From: Juglans regia
Taxonomy: Eukaryota > Streptophyta > Magnoliopsida > Fagales > Juglandaceae
NCBI RefSeq assembly: GCF_001411555.2
Contig: NC_049903.1
Coordinates: 30,235,083-30,299,082, forward strand
Length of the DNA stretch: 64,000 nt
Direction: 5' to 3'
Shown: piece after piece, positions 33,780-45,245 of the stretch
How positions within the stretch are numbered: the first letter of the stretch is position 1
Layout of the letters: every line of letters starts with the position of its first letter
Translations under genes and position numbers: made by a program
Notes under the pieces: generated by a model
What the model saw: the letters and a program-made list of their open reading frames with translations, nothing else
The model's database searches: none
What the model was told of the DNA's origin: nothing

Positions 33780-34455
33780 TGGAGACGAAGAGTTGAGAAA
33801 CAAATTAGCATTAACTGGATCAACTCAACTAATAAGGAGATTTGGTCAGAAATTGATTATGGTTTTGGACACCCACAGGGAAATATAAGAGTCAACACCC
33901 ACCAATATTGGCTGTTGGGCTGGCGCACCGCTCAAGCGGAAATGATATTTTATATGTTTATTATTATTTTAATACGAGTAGTTTTATTTAATATGAGACA
34001 TTTTCCGAACCTAAACTGATCGACTTGGAGAATGAATGGTGAAACAGATGCAATAAGGTGTTCACATGTGATGTGAGAAACGGAATAAGTGGAATATATT
34101 GAATTTCAATCAGGATTGCGTTTCCTTCAAGATAGCCTAACGAATATTTTTTATTTATTTATTTATTTATTTTTCTAAGAATTAGGCCACCTATCTTGCA
34201 AGGGTGACTACCACTTGTCACCTGCTCTAACTCAAGGAATTCATCAAAGAACAGGTAGGAAAGAAAAGTAGGGAATTTTTTTACTAATATATTTTTAATA
34301 ATATTTATGAAAGTGTGAGATGAGAGTGTGAGTCCCACTTTAAATTGATATGTTTTTATATTAAAATAATTATTTTCAATTAAAAAGTGAAAAAAAAGAA
34401 TATTGAAATAAAAAAATTTGTATGTTTAGAAAGAAGATAAAAAAAACTTTTTGTC

Positions 34456-34628
34456 GTAGATTCGCAAGTCATCTCAGCTCATCTCAACTCATCTCACTAC
34501 TATTCATTACTATTCAGCAACTTTAACTCACAAATTTCATTACTATTTACAACTCATCTCATTACTATTCACAATCCATTTCAACTCATCTCAGCTCATC
34601 TCAAATCATTTTCGAATCTAAACATCTC
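34456..34628. repeat. MITE family A copy, short
   Basis: It consists of runs of 'CATCTCAGCTCATCTCAACTC' type, 'ACTATTCATTACTATTCA' repeats and the end 'TTTTCGAATCTAAACATCTC'. It lacks the AT-rich core of the longer copies. Confidence 0.55.
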
Positions 34629-35147
34629 TTAAAAATTACTCCACTGTAGATCAAACGTGAAAAAGAAATAAAGTCACAAAATTAAAAATATATATTATTA
34701 ATGACAGTCCTGCTAGTGTGCCGCCAATTTTGATTGATGGTCGTACTTATGAGGACAAAATTATTTTTTTCTTTTTTTTTTAATATTATTTTAATATTTT
34801 AAAATATTTTTAAAAATAAAAAAATATTAATACACTAAAAATTATCTTTTTAATCATTAAATAAAATAAATCTAAATCTATAAACGATTAAAATGAGAAA
34901 ATAAATTTTGGCGGTACACTAATATTTTTCTATTAATAAATCAAGGATTTTTTTTTTTTTTTAAAATTTTGGTTGCACTTGTACTGTTGTACAGCTGTGC
35001 TGGTTGGCCTCTCTAGCCTTTGTTTGCTCTATTTTCTGGCCTGCGCTTTTTTTTTAATGGATAAGTCAAGGATGTTTATTGTTTTTTTTTTTTTTTAACT
35101 GGAACAACTTTCATTTGTTCATGAGATTTAAAAAGTTCATAAGAAGA

Positions 35148-35490
35148 ATAGGCCCCGTCTGAATATTAAGTTGAGTTAAGATGAGTTAAATTTTTTATAA
35201 ATATTAATAAATTGAAATAGTAAAGTAAATTTTATAAGTTTATTTAAAATAAGTTTAGATGTATTTTGATACTAAGATAAATTTAGATATATTTATAGAA
35301 AATTAAAAAAGAATACGGATCCTACGTATAAAGAGATATTAAATTAAAAAAGATTATAAGCCTTATATGTAAAGAAGTTTTGAGTTGAAATAAATTTAAT
35401 AATTTAAAAATTTTTTATATTAAAAAATTAGAATCAATTTAAAACTAAATTAAACTGAATTGATCTAAATATAAATTCCAAACGGCCCCA
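35148..35490. repeat. MITE with GGCCCCGT(C/T)TG ends, family A-like
   Basis: Left end GGCCCCGTCTGAATATTAAG. The right end 'ATATAAATTCCAAACGGCCCC' inverted reads GGGGCCGTTTGGAATTTATA. The centre is AT-rich with no coding. A flanking duplication is not evident. Confidence 0.65.
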
Positions 35491-35611
35491 GTGTTAAAGA
35501 GTAGATTAATATTCATTATTTAGCAGGAAAATAATAAAAGGTTGAGTAGTCAAATAGCCTCCGCAGCCGATGAGATTTTGTATCATATATGTATGCACAA
35601 GGTATTTATTA

Positions 35612-36217
35612 GAGCATCTTTATTGATTTGGTCAAAGTTGAAAAATGATTAAAAATTAGATAATTTGTGTCAAAAAGATTTCACATTTAATTGAGCATTT
35701 CTAATACAATTTAGATTTCAGCTACAGTGCTTCACTAAATATAGCTAACCATAATTACTTCATCAAATATTAAAATATTAGTTTCTCACTCCAAGCAAAC
35801 AAATTAAATTAATTAGAATATAATTAATTTAACATTTAGAATATAATTATTATTAACATTTAATAATACTTTTTTAATATTAATTTAATTATGGTATAAT
35901 TATTATTAACATTTAATAATACTTTTTTTAATATTAATTTAATTAGAGTAGAATTATTATTAACATTTAAAAATATTTTTTTAATATTAATTTAATTAGA
36001 ATATAATTATTATTAACATTTAATTGGTAGAACTATAAAATGTGATAAAATTAAATTAAATTAATTAATTATTAAAATAATAATAATTTATTATTATATA
36101 GATAGTAAATAGATAATCCAATATGGAGATTGAATTTAAATGAAATAAGAAAATATAAATTCATGTGATATTAGCTAAAATTTGAAGATGCATTTGATCA
36201 ATCCAATGAGAATGCTT
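35612..36217. mobile_element. Tourist-like (PIF/Harbinger) MITE, 606 bp, TTA duplication
   Basis: Left terminus GAGCATCTTTATTGATTTGG. The right terminus inverted reads AAGCATTCTCATTGGATTGA. TTA lies on both sides (35609-35611 and 36218-36220), the three-base duplication typical of PIF/Harbinger. The core contains four tandem-like copies of 'TTATTATTAACATTTAA' text. The ends resemble those of the MITE at 56,154-56,823. Confidence 0.75.
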
Positions 36218-36234
36218 TTAGTAATATATATTTA

Positions 36235-36923
36235 GGGGTGAAAATTGACCCAAGCAGACCACGAAACCGAACCAATTGTCATTTTTTTACATATTTAAGA
36301 CCGGCTGAACTGGTCGATTAAAATGAGAAAACCGGCAAACTTGATTTTCGGCCGGATTCTAATCAGTTCGTTGATTTTTCGTTGGTGGCACAATGAGAGA
36401 GAGTGATGAGAGAATAAAGGTCGCAATGAGAGAAAGATGGGTAGTGCGTCATGATAAGAGAGAAAGAGAAATGGGAGGTGCGATGAGAGATAGAGAGATT
36501 GATGGTGTGTCGCAATGAGAGAGGAGAGAGAAATGCTCCGATAGACGGAGCTGCGTGAGAGAGAGGAGAGAGACGATGTGCAACTCTCCGTTGGAGAGGA
36601 ATTGAAATGAAGAAGAGGGGAGGGGAAGACTGATAAAACCCTAACTAAAATGACACTGTTTGGTGTATTAAATCAAATGACGTCATTTTTATTTTTTTCT
36701 TGTAAATCTCAGTTATAAAATGAAACTGTTTAATTCATTTAAGTTAAATGGTATTATTTTATATAAGAATAACATACTATACATATTATCGATCGGTTTG
36801 CAAGTTTACATAGATCAAATCGATCGATGTCGGTTTCTAGTCTCTACCAGTTTCGGTCGGTTCTGAACTCTGACAATTGGTTTATGTCGGTGGCAATCGA
36901 TTTCGTCGATTAGTGTACACCCG
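36235..36923. repeat. TA-flanked repeat element, copy 3 (689 bp)
   Basis: It begins GGGGTGAAAATTGACCC and ends 'GTGTACACCCG', with TA outside each end. Like copies 1 and 2 it has 'ACCGG'/'CCGGT' text near both ends ('GACCGGCTGAACTGGTCGAT', 'CCAGTTTCGGTCGGTTC'). Its centre is a purine-rich 'GAGAGAGA' tract (about 36,395-36,620). Confidence 0.55.
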
Positions 36924-36925
36924 TA

Positions 36926-37875
36926 ATATATATAGATCTATATATATGTTATATTTATATATTAGTTTTACAATGGTGACATGATGTGTGTAGGTCGTAT
37001 ACACGTTATACAACAATATATATATAAATACTTCCTATATAGTTCCTACATTCTATTACATGAAACTACTAAGTCCAACCTACTAACTATTATACATATT
37101 ATCAACTAGTCACTATAATTTAATCACTTAAGTATTTAACTAACTAGCATTTAGCTATAGATTACATTCAACATATAGATACAAGTAAATTACATATTCC
37201 TTATAAAGTTTAGTATAATACTTATATTATTAAATTTAATACGTATACATACATTATGATTGAACTATAATTGAGTTGAGTTAATGAGAGCGAGCTTTAA
37301 CAGGTTTTAACTGACTCGAATCGAGCTTAATCAAGTATAAATCATTTACTAATCGAGCTAATTTCTACTTTCATGACCTTTTTTTTTTTACAAGTTGAGC
37401 TGATTCGAAATTGACCGAGTAAATATTGGCAAGCAATCATTTGGACTGATTCATTTACGCTCCTAACTATATGAGTTTTATTAAAATAGACGGAGTAGTC
37501 TTTCTTTCCTGGGTATTGATAGACTAAAAACCGATCTACAACTATTTTACCACTATTGAATAAAATATATTTTTTTTCTAAATTCAAACACATCAAGATT
37601 AAATCAAGAATCAAAGAACATTTTTAAAATTTAACTATATTTTCTTTATTTTGCTTCTGAACTATTTTTAAGCCAAATTTCAATGTTTTGTTGTTTGGTC
37701 TAAAAACTTCCAATATTAATGTGGAACAACAATAAAACCAATACCAGAAAAAACTACACTTCAAAACTCATTCCCTGGAGATCTCTGACAAACTTGGAAC
37801 ACTCCTGATTTCAGCACTCGATCAGTTCTCTTTATTCATGGCGTCCTCGGCGTGCAACTCTTGAAAAACGATGCT
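36926..37875. other. Intergenic, nothing recognised
   Basis: AT-rich non-coding DNA leading into the 3' end of the RraA-like gene. The last 130 bases are homologous to the flank of the second copy (near 39,845-40,190), so they belong to the duplicated block. Confidence 0.4.
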
Positions 37876-38376
37876 TCAGATCGACAGCTCAGATTTGGAG
37901 ACAAGGATGCCATCACTATCTGCATACAGCCATTCCCCATCACGGATCAAGGTTCCTGCAATGTGTACAGGGACATACTTTTCACCAATGCCCTTTTTAT
38001 TGGATTTCACAGGATTAGGTCCCAAGGCTCTTACCCCAATATCACATCCATTAATCTCATCAACATCTCTAATGCAGCCGTTTACTACAACACCAGCCCA
38101 CCCCATATTTTGAGCCAATTGTCCCAAATTCCCACCCACCAAAGCACATCTCATGCTTCCTCCACCATCTATAACCAGAACTCTTCCTTCACCCTTGGTT
38201 TCAAGAAGCTCCCTCACCAATACATTGTCCTCAAACACCTTGAGAGTGACGACGGGGCCTGAGAATGTTCGACGCTGCCCATAACTCTGGAAGATTGGTT
38301 GCAGCACACGCAGATCACCATTTGCCAAATATGATACATTTGTATCACAAACTTCTGCAGTTGGTATGGCAGCCAT
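37876..38376 (-). CDS. RraA-like protein (putative HMG/oxaloacetate aldolase family), intact copy
   Basis: A single coding exon of 166 codons plus stop, full length for plant RraA-like proteins. Start MAAIPTAEVCDTN, chosen over a Met five codons upstream because that one lies within 10 bases of the splice acceptor and the second copy also starts at MAAI. Conserved text: RTFSGPVVTLKVFEDN, RVLVIDGGGSMRCALVGGN, then NMGWAGVVVNGCIRDVDEI with the Arg103-Asp104 pair that binds substrate and metal in HMG aldolases, and YVPVHIAGTLIRDGEWLYAD near the end. The fold is shared by regulators of RNase E and by 4-hydroxy-4-methyl-2-oxoglutarate aldolases. The plant role is not settled, and plants lack the usual RNase E partner in the cytosol. 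A 5'-UTR intron (38929-38386) precedes it. Confidence 0.92.
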   Translation of the reverse strand: MAAIPTAEVCDTNVSYLANGDLRVLQPIFQSYGQRRTFSGPVVTLKVFEDNVLVRELLETKGEGRVLVIDGGGSMRCALVGGNLGQLAQNMGWAGVVVNGCIRDVDEINGCDIGVRALGPNPVKSNKKGIGEKYVPVHIAGTLIRDGEWLYADSDGILVSKSELSI

Positions 38377-38385
38377 GTTTTTTTC

Positions 38386-38929
38386 CTGCACATGTAACTG
38401 TCTAATATCAAAAGATGCAATACCACAGATAACAACAACAAGAGAATAATCTCATCAAGATTTTTTTAATGTTTCCACTTTCCTTGACCAACTATGTCCT
38501 ACGTACATTTTTTCCAGGGATGTGCCTGATCGGCTAAAACAAATATTAGGGGAAGTGGCTTAAGATTGATTTTAGAGGTTGCATCAAAGGTTTGCAGCCT
38601 CAAGAATTTCCTTTGGGTTTTGGTAAAAGGGCTATTGAAGTGTGTAATTACCAGTGGAGAAATATAGAATCATCCAACTGAATCAGTAATTGAACCAAAT
38701 TGGGCAGATCGTTCTATCAAAAGCTGGGGCAAATCCCTAGAATTCTCTTAGAAAAGGATTGCAGTCTAGAGCATACGATAAAGGATGATTCAAAACCCAG
38801 GCAAAATTATTGAAAAGAACATTGCAGAATCAATGGATTTACCTCGAGAAAAATCTTATCCGTAATCCAACTAAAATCTATAATCCGTCAATTAGATCAT
38901 GAATACTTGGACTGAAAAACTATGCTTAC
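38386..38929 (-). other. 5'-UTR intron of the RraA-like gene
   Basis: The donor CTG|GTAAGC at 38,929 and acceptor TGCAG|GAAAA ending at 38,386 lie nine bases before the start codon. The second copy has the same arrangement at 41,370-40,701, with homologous exon text ('CATCCTTTCTTTGTCC' against 'GATCCTTTCTTTCTCC') just before the donor. This comparison is what makes the intron convincing. Confidence 0.7.
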
Positions 38930-38939
38930 CAGGATTAGG

Positions 38940-39888
38940 AGGACAAAGAAAGGATGTCGTCTGATTAATTCGCTAGCAGAGTGCGTTGTTCTTCTGTATG
39001 AATTTTACGAGATAGCTGTTAATAAATTGACGCCCACATGATCTTCTTGGCTCGTGTGCCGCGCCCCACCCATCTTCTTCAACCAATTATCCATTCATTC
39101 TTTTTACCAAAAAAAAAGAAAGAAAAATAAATTTCCCTTTTTGTCAAATTGTCTTTTAGCAATAAATAATTAAAATATCATTTTCTTTAAAATTTCTGTA
39201 CCGTAATCATTAATCACAGTAATTTCTTTGTGATATTGAGCTTGAATTGCAGAAGTACGGAACTCTGGTTTTGCGGTTATATTGGTAGCGAAAAGAGCTG
39301 GGGAGTGAAACTGAATGGCGTTTGTTTAGGAAGAAAGAAAAAAGACAATGTAGAATCTAGCTACTCTGCTTTGAATGAGTCTTACAAGGTGTTTTTTTAA
39401 TTGATTGCTGTTCTTAGTATATTTTGCCGGCTAACGGAGCAGTTGTGACTTGTGAAAGTAATCAAAAGTAAAAGAAAAAATAAATAAAAATAAAAAGACA
39501 TGGTCAGTCGAACTAGAAAATAAGAAAGAGACAAATAATAATAATAATAATAAAAAAACTTGAAAGGGAAGAATTAATAAAGTAGAAATGATATTTGTAA
39601 TCGTAAATGAGTAAATATCGTGCAATTTATTAAAAAAAAATAAATAAATACAAGATTCGCTTAAAAAAAAATTAATTTTTTAACAGTAAACTTCATTTTT
39701 TTTCAAAATAATTGCCTACTAGTTACGCACTTTACGACTATACGTAATATTACTCAAATTAGTAATCAAAAATACATAGAAAACCAGAACAAAATACCAA
39801 AAGCCACACAATGTCATTAATTCCTCAGAGACTACTTGTTGACAAACTGGGAATACCAATAACTTCTTCGTAACAGAGTTCTCTTATT
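38940..39888. other. Promoter side of the intact RraA-like gene and spacer between copies
   Basis: The untranslated first exon of the intact copy lies at the left edge, its 5' end not determined. The rest is AT-rich spacer with an (ATA)n run near 39,536-39,553. The duplicated block resumes at about 39,840. Confidence 0.4.
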
Positions 39889-40137
39889 CAGTGGCGGACC
39901 TGCATAGGCCCCCAAAGTTTGAAAAAAAACTTAATATATTTTAGTTTTTTATGATTTAATAGGATTATATTATTTTATATTGTGTTGATTCCCTCTCTAA
40001 AAAATTATTTTGACCCCCTTTATAAAATTATTTTGATCTTATAAATTATTTTGAATAAAAAATAGAATAAAAAATATTTTATTATAATTTTAACTTTATT
40101 CGACCTTTTCTACGACAAATTTCTGGTTTCGCTACTG
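39889..40137. mobile_element. hAT-type MITE (249 bp) with perfect 8-bp target duplication
   Basis: It begins CAGTGGCGGACC and ends GGTTTCGCTACTG, whose inverse is CAGTAGCGAAACC. It is flanked by CTCTTATT on both sides (39881-39888 and 40138-40145), the 8-bp duplication of hAT elements. The core is AT-rich and non-coding. The equivalent position beside the intact RraA copy (about 37,826) reads 'AGTTCTCTTTATTCATGGCG' without an insertion, so this MITE arrived in copy 2 after duplication. Confidence 0.9.
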
Positions 40138-40192
40138 CTCTTATTAATGGCGTAAATTGATCAAATGCAACTCTTTGAATGGTGATTCAGAT

Positions 40193-40693
40193 TCAGAGCT
40201 CATACTTGGAGACAGCGATGCCATCACTATCTGCATACGACCACTCTCCATCACGAATCAAAGTTCCTGCAACGTAAACTGGGACATGTTTTTCACCAAT
40301 GCCTTCTTTATTAATTGATCTCACAGGCATGGATGCCAAGGCTCTCCCTCCAATATCACATCCATTAATCTCCTAAACATCTCTAATGCAGCCATTTACT
40401 ACAATACCAGCCCACCCCATATCTTGAGCCAACTGTGACAATTATCCCCCCACCATCGCACGTCTCCTGCTTCCACCACCATTTATAACCAAAACTCTCC
40501 CTTCACCTCTAGTAGTTTCTAGAAGATCTATGACCAACTGATTGTCCTCAAACAGCTTCAGAGTGACGATGGTGCCTGAGAATGTTCTACGCTGCCCATA
40601 ACTCCGGGAGATTGGTTCCAAGACACGCAAATCACCATTTGCCAGAGCTGCTGCATTTGTATCACAAGCTTCTGCAGTTGCAATAGCAGCCAT
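40193..40693 (-). pseudogene. RraA-like pseudogene, tandem duplicate
   Basis: It is co-linear with the intact copy over its whole length (501 nt from ATG to stop). The N-terminal 83 codons read open (MAAIATAEACDTN, SYGQRRTFSG, RVLVINGGGSRRRAMVGG). TAA then falls at codon 84 and TAG at codon 107, three codons after the Arg-Asp active-site pair. The remainder stays in frame to TGA (GIGEKHVPVYVAGTLIRDGE), so these are point mutations and not a frameshift. The 5'-UTR intron (41370-40701) is preserved, ruling out retroposition. An 83-residue truncated product lacking the active site could still be made. Confidence 0.92.
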
Positions 40694-40700
40694 ATTTTTC

Positions 40701-41370
40701 CTGCACAAATAGCTGTCTCGATATCACAAAAAAAGAACAAAAAAAAAAAAAAAAAAGAGGTTCAAGACCACAAACAACAACAACAACAGAAAATGTACTT
40801 CCAAGAATTTAGCTCGGCTTCGAACACAAATTTGATGGGAAGAATCATGGGAAAGGACATGGAATCCCACTACTCAAAGTAATGGAGAACATAATCAAAC
40901 CTTATCTAGGACACTCAACTATGTTAAGACAAAATATAAATGATTAAATCTATATCTTCTTATCAGATTAAATTTTTAGCATAATTAGTGATTTCAAATG
41001 GTATTAGAGCAGATGCCTATTTATTGAATATTCTACGTGTTGGGCTCACTTATTGTGAGGAGTTTAACTCACACGTGAGATAGAGTGTTACGACAAAATA
41101 TGTATATATATATATATATATATGAATGATTAAATCTATTTCTTCCCATCAACTTAGTCTTTTGGACTAGATTGGATAATTTCAAGAAAAACAGGATACG
41201 TAGTTCCTTATTTGAAACAAATACCTAATCCTAATTTAAATTGACCACAGAAAACAACGCACCTCATGCATTATCATGAATCATGATAGTATAGTGGTCA
41301 GAGGAACAACAAATAGAAAATGAGCTGGGTTAGATACAAAAATAGAAGGAAGAAAAAGCTAGAACATTAC
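40701..41370 (-). other. 5'-UTR intron of the RraA-like pseudogene
   Basis: Donor CTG|GTAATG at 41,370 and acceptor GTGCAG|GAAAAAT at 40,701, equivalent to the intron of the intact copy. It contains a (TA)n run at about 41,103-41,123. Confidence 0.65.
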
Positions 41371-41649
41371 CAGGATGAGGGGGAGAAAGAAAGGATCCTG
41401 CTTGATTTGTTTTGTAAACAAACAGTGTTTGTTTGTGTTGTTAATCTTCTTTGTTTCAATACACCAGTTGACATTCACCAATTTGACAGTTCTACCCCTT
41501 CCATCAAAATCATAGGCTCCCCTTTACCTTACTTTTTTTTTAATGTCCTGCTTACCTTTATTTCTCTTGCTTTTCAAAAGCACGAGAGAGGGGGACAACT
41601 TTGGGAAAATCAGTTGAAAATCAGGATGACAAAAACAGCTTTTCTAAAC

Positions 41650-42508
41650 ATTTGTAACCCCCTTTTGATATGAACCCGCGGGAATGAATTCCCTTGAACC
41701 CACAATCAATTTGAAAACTCCCCAAGAAAGGCAAAATCAAGTCAACAGATGGAGAATCTAGACCCGATGAGAACCCGTTTCAAGAACCTAAATTATATTA
41801 AAATCTAGACCCGTTGAAGAACCCGTCTCAAGAACCCAAATTACAAAGGAGGAATGCCACAAAAGTTGTGATTTACCTTTGATAAGTTCAAGAGTTCAAT
41901 CAAGAACATGAGGAGAAAACTCAACTCACAAATAAAATTCAATATTGTCTAATCTGTCAAATGAGGCTACAAAGAGTTTTAAACACAAACCTAATCAAAA
42001 CTCTAGCCAAAATAAAGCCCCTTTTACCCAAAATTACCCTTGATGAACAGTATCGGCTATAGTACGCGCGGTTACAGTAACCCCTACAATAAATTGATGA
42101 AACCCTAGTTCCTAAAAAGTAACTTTCCAAATAAGCCCTTGGCCAAAATACAAGACCTTCCCAAAAACATAGTTCATAAGAAATAAGACATGTGAGCCAA
42201 GCATCTTCGAGCCCACTTATTCTAAACTAATAAAATAAATCATTTAACCAAACTGGAAGCCTCGAATAACAATAGGCCGTATCTCTAAGTCATGTCTTCC
42301 ACAGCATGAATCAAGTGGATCAAAACTGGTTCTTCTTCTCTCAGACCCATCTTGAGTGTTGGGCTCTTGCTGGCTTCATCCCAAGTGGATTGCACCAATC
42401 CTTGCATTGCTTCCTTGATCTTCTTGGCCCTTGATCTTGTAATTGGCCCATCTGAAACTTGCAAAGGATCTTTAAGTGTAGGCCCACCTTGGTTCCTATC
42501 ATTGATTT
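41650..42508 (-). mobile_element. Ty3/Gypsy remnant: polyprotein C-terminus plus downstream LTR-like DNA
   Basis: On the minus strand 42,508-42,285 encodes DRNQGGPTLKDPLQVSDGP, then ITRSRAKKIKEAMQGLVQ, ending IHAVEDMT and a TAG stop. 'GP(I/M)TR(S/A)R(A/S)KK' is the typical C-terminal tail of plant Gypsy polyproteins. The following DNA to about 41,650 ('GCCTCATTTGACAGATTAGA', 'GAATTCATTCCCGCGGGTTC') looks like LTR. Protease, RT and integrase are absent. No target duplication was found. Confidence 0.7.
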
Positions 42509-42594
42509 AGAAACACACAAGATGTTGAGGGATAATTGAGTTTGTGATAATTATAGGAGTGAAGATAGGGTCATTAGGGCTTTAGAGCACTAGC

Positions 42595-42695
42595 ATTGGT
42601 TAGGAGTGGGCAGCGGGGCCCCACACCCGGCTGCCCCGCAGGGGATGGATGACCCCAGCGGAGCCCCGGCCCCCGCTCCGCTCCACATATATAAA
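42595..42695. repeat. GC-rich repeat scrap after a Harbinger-MITE-like end
   Basis: 'TTAGAGCACTAGCATTGG' at about 42,580-42,598 matches the GAGCACTC...ATTGG terminus seen at 56,154-56,823. It is followed by 'GTGGGCAGCGGGGCCCC' and 'GGAGCCCCGGCCCCCGCTC', a sharply GC-rich patch in AT-rich surroundings. Too short to classify. Confidence 0.4.
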
Positions 42696-42910
42696 AAAAT
42701 ATATTGTATATAGATATATACAATTTATTAAAGACTTGAAATTGTATTCAAGTTATTGGATTGTCTTGACTTCCTATGCCAACTTTTATATAGGAGGTCA
42801 AGACAATATAATAGTCATATTTAAGCAATGATGTCTGAAGACATTAATAAATATTGGATCAGATCATGAATTTGTATTATCCTCATTTATCAAGGTGTAC
42901 AAAGGGATAA

Positions 42911-42942
42911 TGTAATAATAATAATAATAATAATAATAATTC
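42911..42942. repeat. (TAA)n microsatellite
   Basis: About ten tandem ATA/TAA units. No other structure is present between 42,700 and 43,200. Confidence 0.85.
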
Positions 42943-43228
42943 AAAACATGATACTCCTACTAGGAAAAAGATGGGAACCCATTGGCATTGTGAGACAAAT
43001 CTTTGCAAGGTACAATAATCCAACATAAATCGCTTGGTTGAGCTTTTAAGCATAAATTATAAATGACATGCATGCCAAATTCATCTCATGCTAGCTTGCT
43101 AGTTATGATCATTGAATAATTAATCAAGTTTGAATGATCATGTTGAATAATCAGATGGGTAAATAATATTAGAACAACCATAAATAGTATCTACACCTCA
43201 TCCTCACTTTTACCAACCGTAGCTCAAC

Positions 43229-43500
43229 TCACCATCAATAATTACAAGTAACTTATACCAATCGTAGTTATTGGTAGCATGTGAGGATCTGAACAATTTC
43301 ACAAATCGGTCTGCTATGTTGTCATTATGAAGTTAATCCTAAATATATAATTGCTACTGACTTCTACTCACCATAAATAATTGCTAGTGACTTATACTAA
43401 TTGTAGTTATTGGTAGCATGTGAGGACTTGAATAATTTCAAAAATCGGTTTACTATGTTGTCATTGTGAAGTTAATCCTACATATAAATATCGGTCGCTT
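43229..43500. repeat. Tandem repeat, about 139-bp unit, two copies
   Basis: 'CTCACCATCAATAATTACAA' to 'TGAAGTTAATCCTAAATATA' repeats as 'CTCACCATAAATAATTGCTA' to 'TGAAGTTAATCCTACATATA'. The shared centre is 'GTAGTTATTGGTAGCATGTG'. The offset is about 139 bp and divergence is low. No coding. Confidence 0.8.
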
Positions 43501-44219
43501 GTAAGTACACGCACAGTTGGACTGATTTTATTGATTACGTTTGAATAGGGGTTAGTTGCCTGTTTGACTGGAAGATATCACATAAAGCATTGCATAAATA
43601 ATTTGGGTAGCTGGTTTAATGCACAGACGATAAGGAAACCACACCAATTTTGGGAATAAAGGCCTTAGGCACATCCATTTTTCATGATTTTTGGCTTAAC
43701 ATAATATCAGGTGTATTTTCAGGCTCTAACATCTCTTACTTCGCATCCCTTTCTAGTGGAGAAAGGGACAACTTTGGAGGATATTCTGGTAGAGGAGGGT
43801 GCAGCTCTAACATTTTGCGCGAAGCCATCGAGTCTAAAATCTCTATGCTTATACTGTAACTAAAAAAATAGTATAACTATTTTTTTAAGAACAATAAACT
43901 AAAATTATATTCCCTATGCTTGCTCTAAATATGTGTTCCATTTTTAGTTGATGCTACATTTCTTCCACTAATAAGTAGTGTTTTCTCAATCAAATTTAAT
44001 TTATGGGGATTTTTTGTTTGGATTTTCGTGTTGTTCTTGCTGTAGGAGATGTCTACTTATTTCCTTATATAATGAAGTTATGTGTACTTTATATTATTTA
44101 TTTCATTTTTGAAAAGAAGTTAACCTAACCTTCAAGCCGTTCAAGCTTCACCCATATTCCTATTCGTCCATATATTATTTTTACAACAGCTTCATTGAAC
44201 GTGTAAGAAATAATAGATG
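43501..44219. other. Non-coding, nothing recognised
   Basis: The 69-codon frame at 43,650-43,859 has no recognisable motif. It may be flank of the Harbinger relic that follows. Confidence 0.35.
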
Positions 44220-44755
44220 ATGAACCTGATTAGTCAGTAGAGGGTGGAGAAGATGTAAGTAGTGACAATGAAGGGAGTTCTCGTGGTGATGAGTATGAAA
44301 TTTTTGAGCTAGTTGTTGTTATTAGGATCATATTATCTCAACTAGGATGGCATTGTCGAATGCCACAACACAATATAGACATTCGAGGAGATGAGTATAT
44401 TATAGGAATTTTGAATGGATATCCGGATAATTGTAAGGACATGTTTCGGATGGAGGTATCAACATTTTGCACGTTATGCTCATTGTTATGTGGAAATCAC
44501 TTTTTGCGTGATTCTAGATAATCAGTGACTGTGGAGGAATCTGCCGTAGTATTTTGCATAATTGTGGGCCACGCACAGGCCTAACGAATTGTTGGTGACC
44601 GATTTCAACATTCGACCGAAATAATTAATAAATATGTGAGAAGGGTGATGAAGGTCTTATGTGAGCTTGAGAGACATATTATTAGGCCAAGTTTCACAGA
44701 CGAGGTGCATCCATATATTGCAAGGAACAACCGAAATATTCCATAGTTTGGGGTA
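44220..44755 (+). pseudogene. PIF/Harbinger transposase (HARBI1-like) N-terminal relic
   Basis: One frame broken by stops reads MFRMEVSTFCTLCSLLCGNH, a stop, SVTVEESAVVFCIIVGHAQA, a stop, RIVGDRFQHSTEIINKYVRR, VMKVLCELERHIIRPSFTDE, then VHPYIARNNR. This order (FRMDKxxF, VxxEEQVAIFLYIVGH, RFQHSGETISxxF) is the N-terminal helical region of plant Harbinger transposase-derived nucleases. The DDE catalytic part is missing because a LINE relic follows at once. Two internal stops make it dead. Confidence 0.8.
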
Positions 44756-44929
44756 AGGAATTCTCAGTTATTTACAACAAAAAATTATTTTTCAAACTAT
44801 TGGATTCTATAGAATCTTTGTATCTGGATCTTCTTTAAGAAAATTAAATCTGTAAGTCAAGATTAGTAGTAGGACTCCGGCTCCTGTGATTTTCTAAAAA
44901 TGACATCTTTCTTAATCGTGGGTAGTGGG

Positions 44930-45245
44930 GTGTTATAGGAATGTTATGTACAAATTTGTTTCAAAGTTTTTGGCTAAAAGATTGAAAGTTATTCTGAATG
45001 ATATTATTTCCCCCGCTTCGTTTGCTTTTGTGCTTGGAAGGTTGTTTTTGACAATATTATTGTTGCTTATGAAGCCATGCACACAATGAACAGAAGGTTG
45101 GCTAGGAAATCAGGATATGTGGCCTTAAAACTTGATATGAGTAAGGCATATGATCGAAAAAAATGAGCATTTCTGAGAGCAGTATTGATGAAATTGGGTT
45201 TTGCTTAGAGATGGACTGATCTGGTGATGAGGTGCATTGAATCTG
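44930..45245 (+). mobile_element. LINE reverse transcriptase scrap
   Basis: In alternating frames: NVMYKFVSKFLAKRLKVIL, SPASFAFVLGRLF, then [15 protein letters not shown] and AVLMKLGFA. These match the plant LINE RT fingers and palm (NVLYKIISKxLANRLK, KLDMSKAYDRVEW). It is cut at 45,245 by the LTR that follows. Confidence 0.75.

Noticed and set aside
43229..43500. Possible CRISPR-like array in the 139-bp direct repeats.
   Set aside because: Only two long copies without spacers, in a plant nuclear genome; it is a simple tandem duplication.
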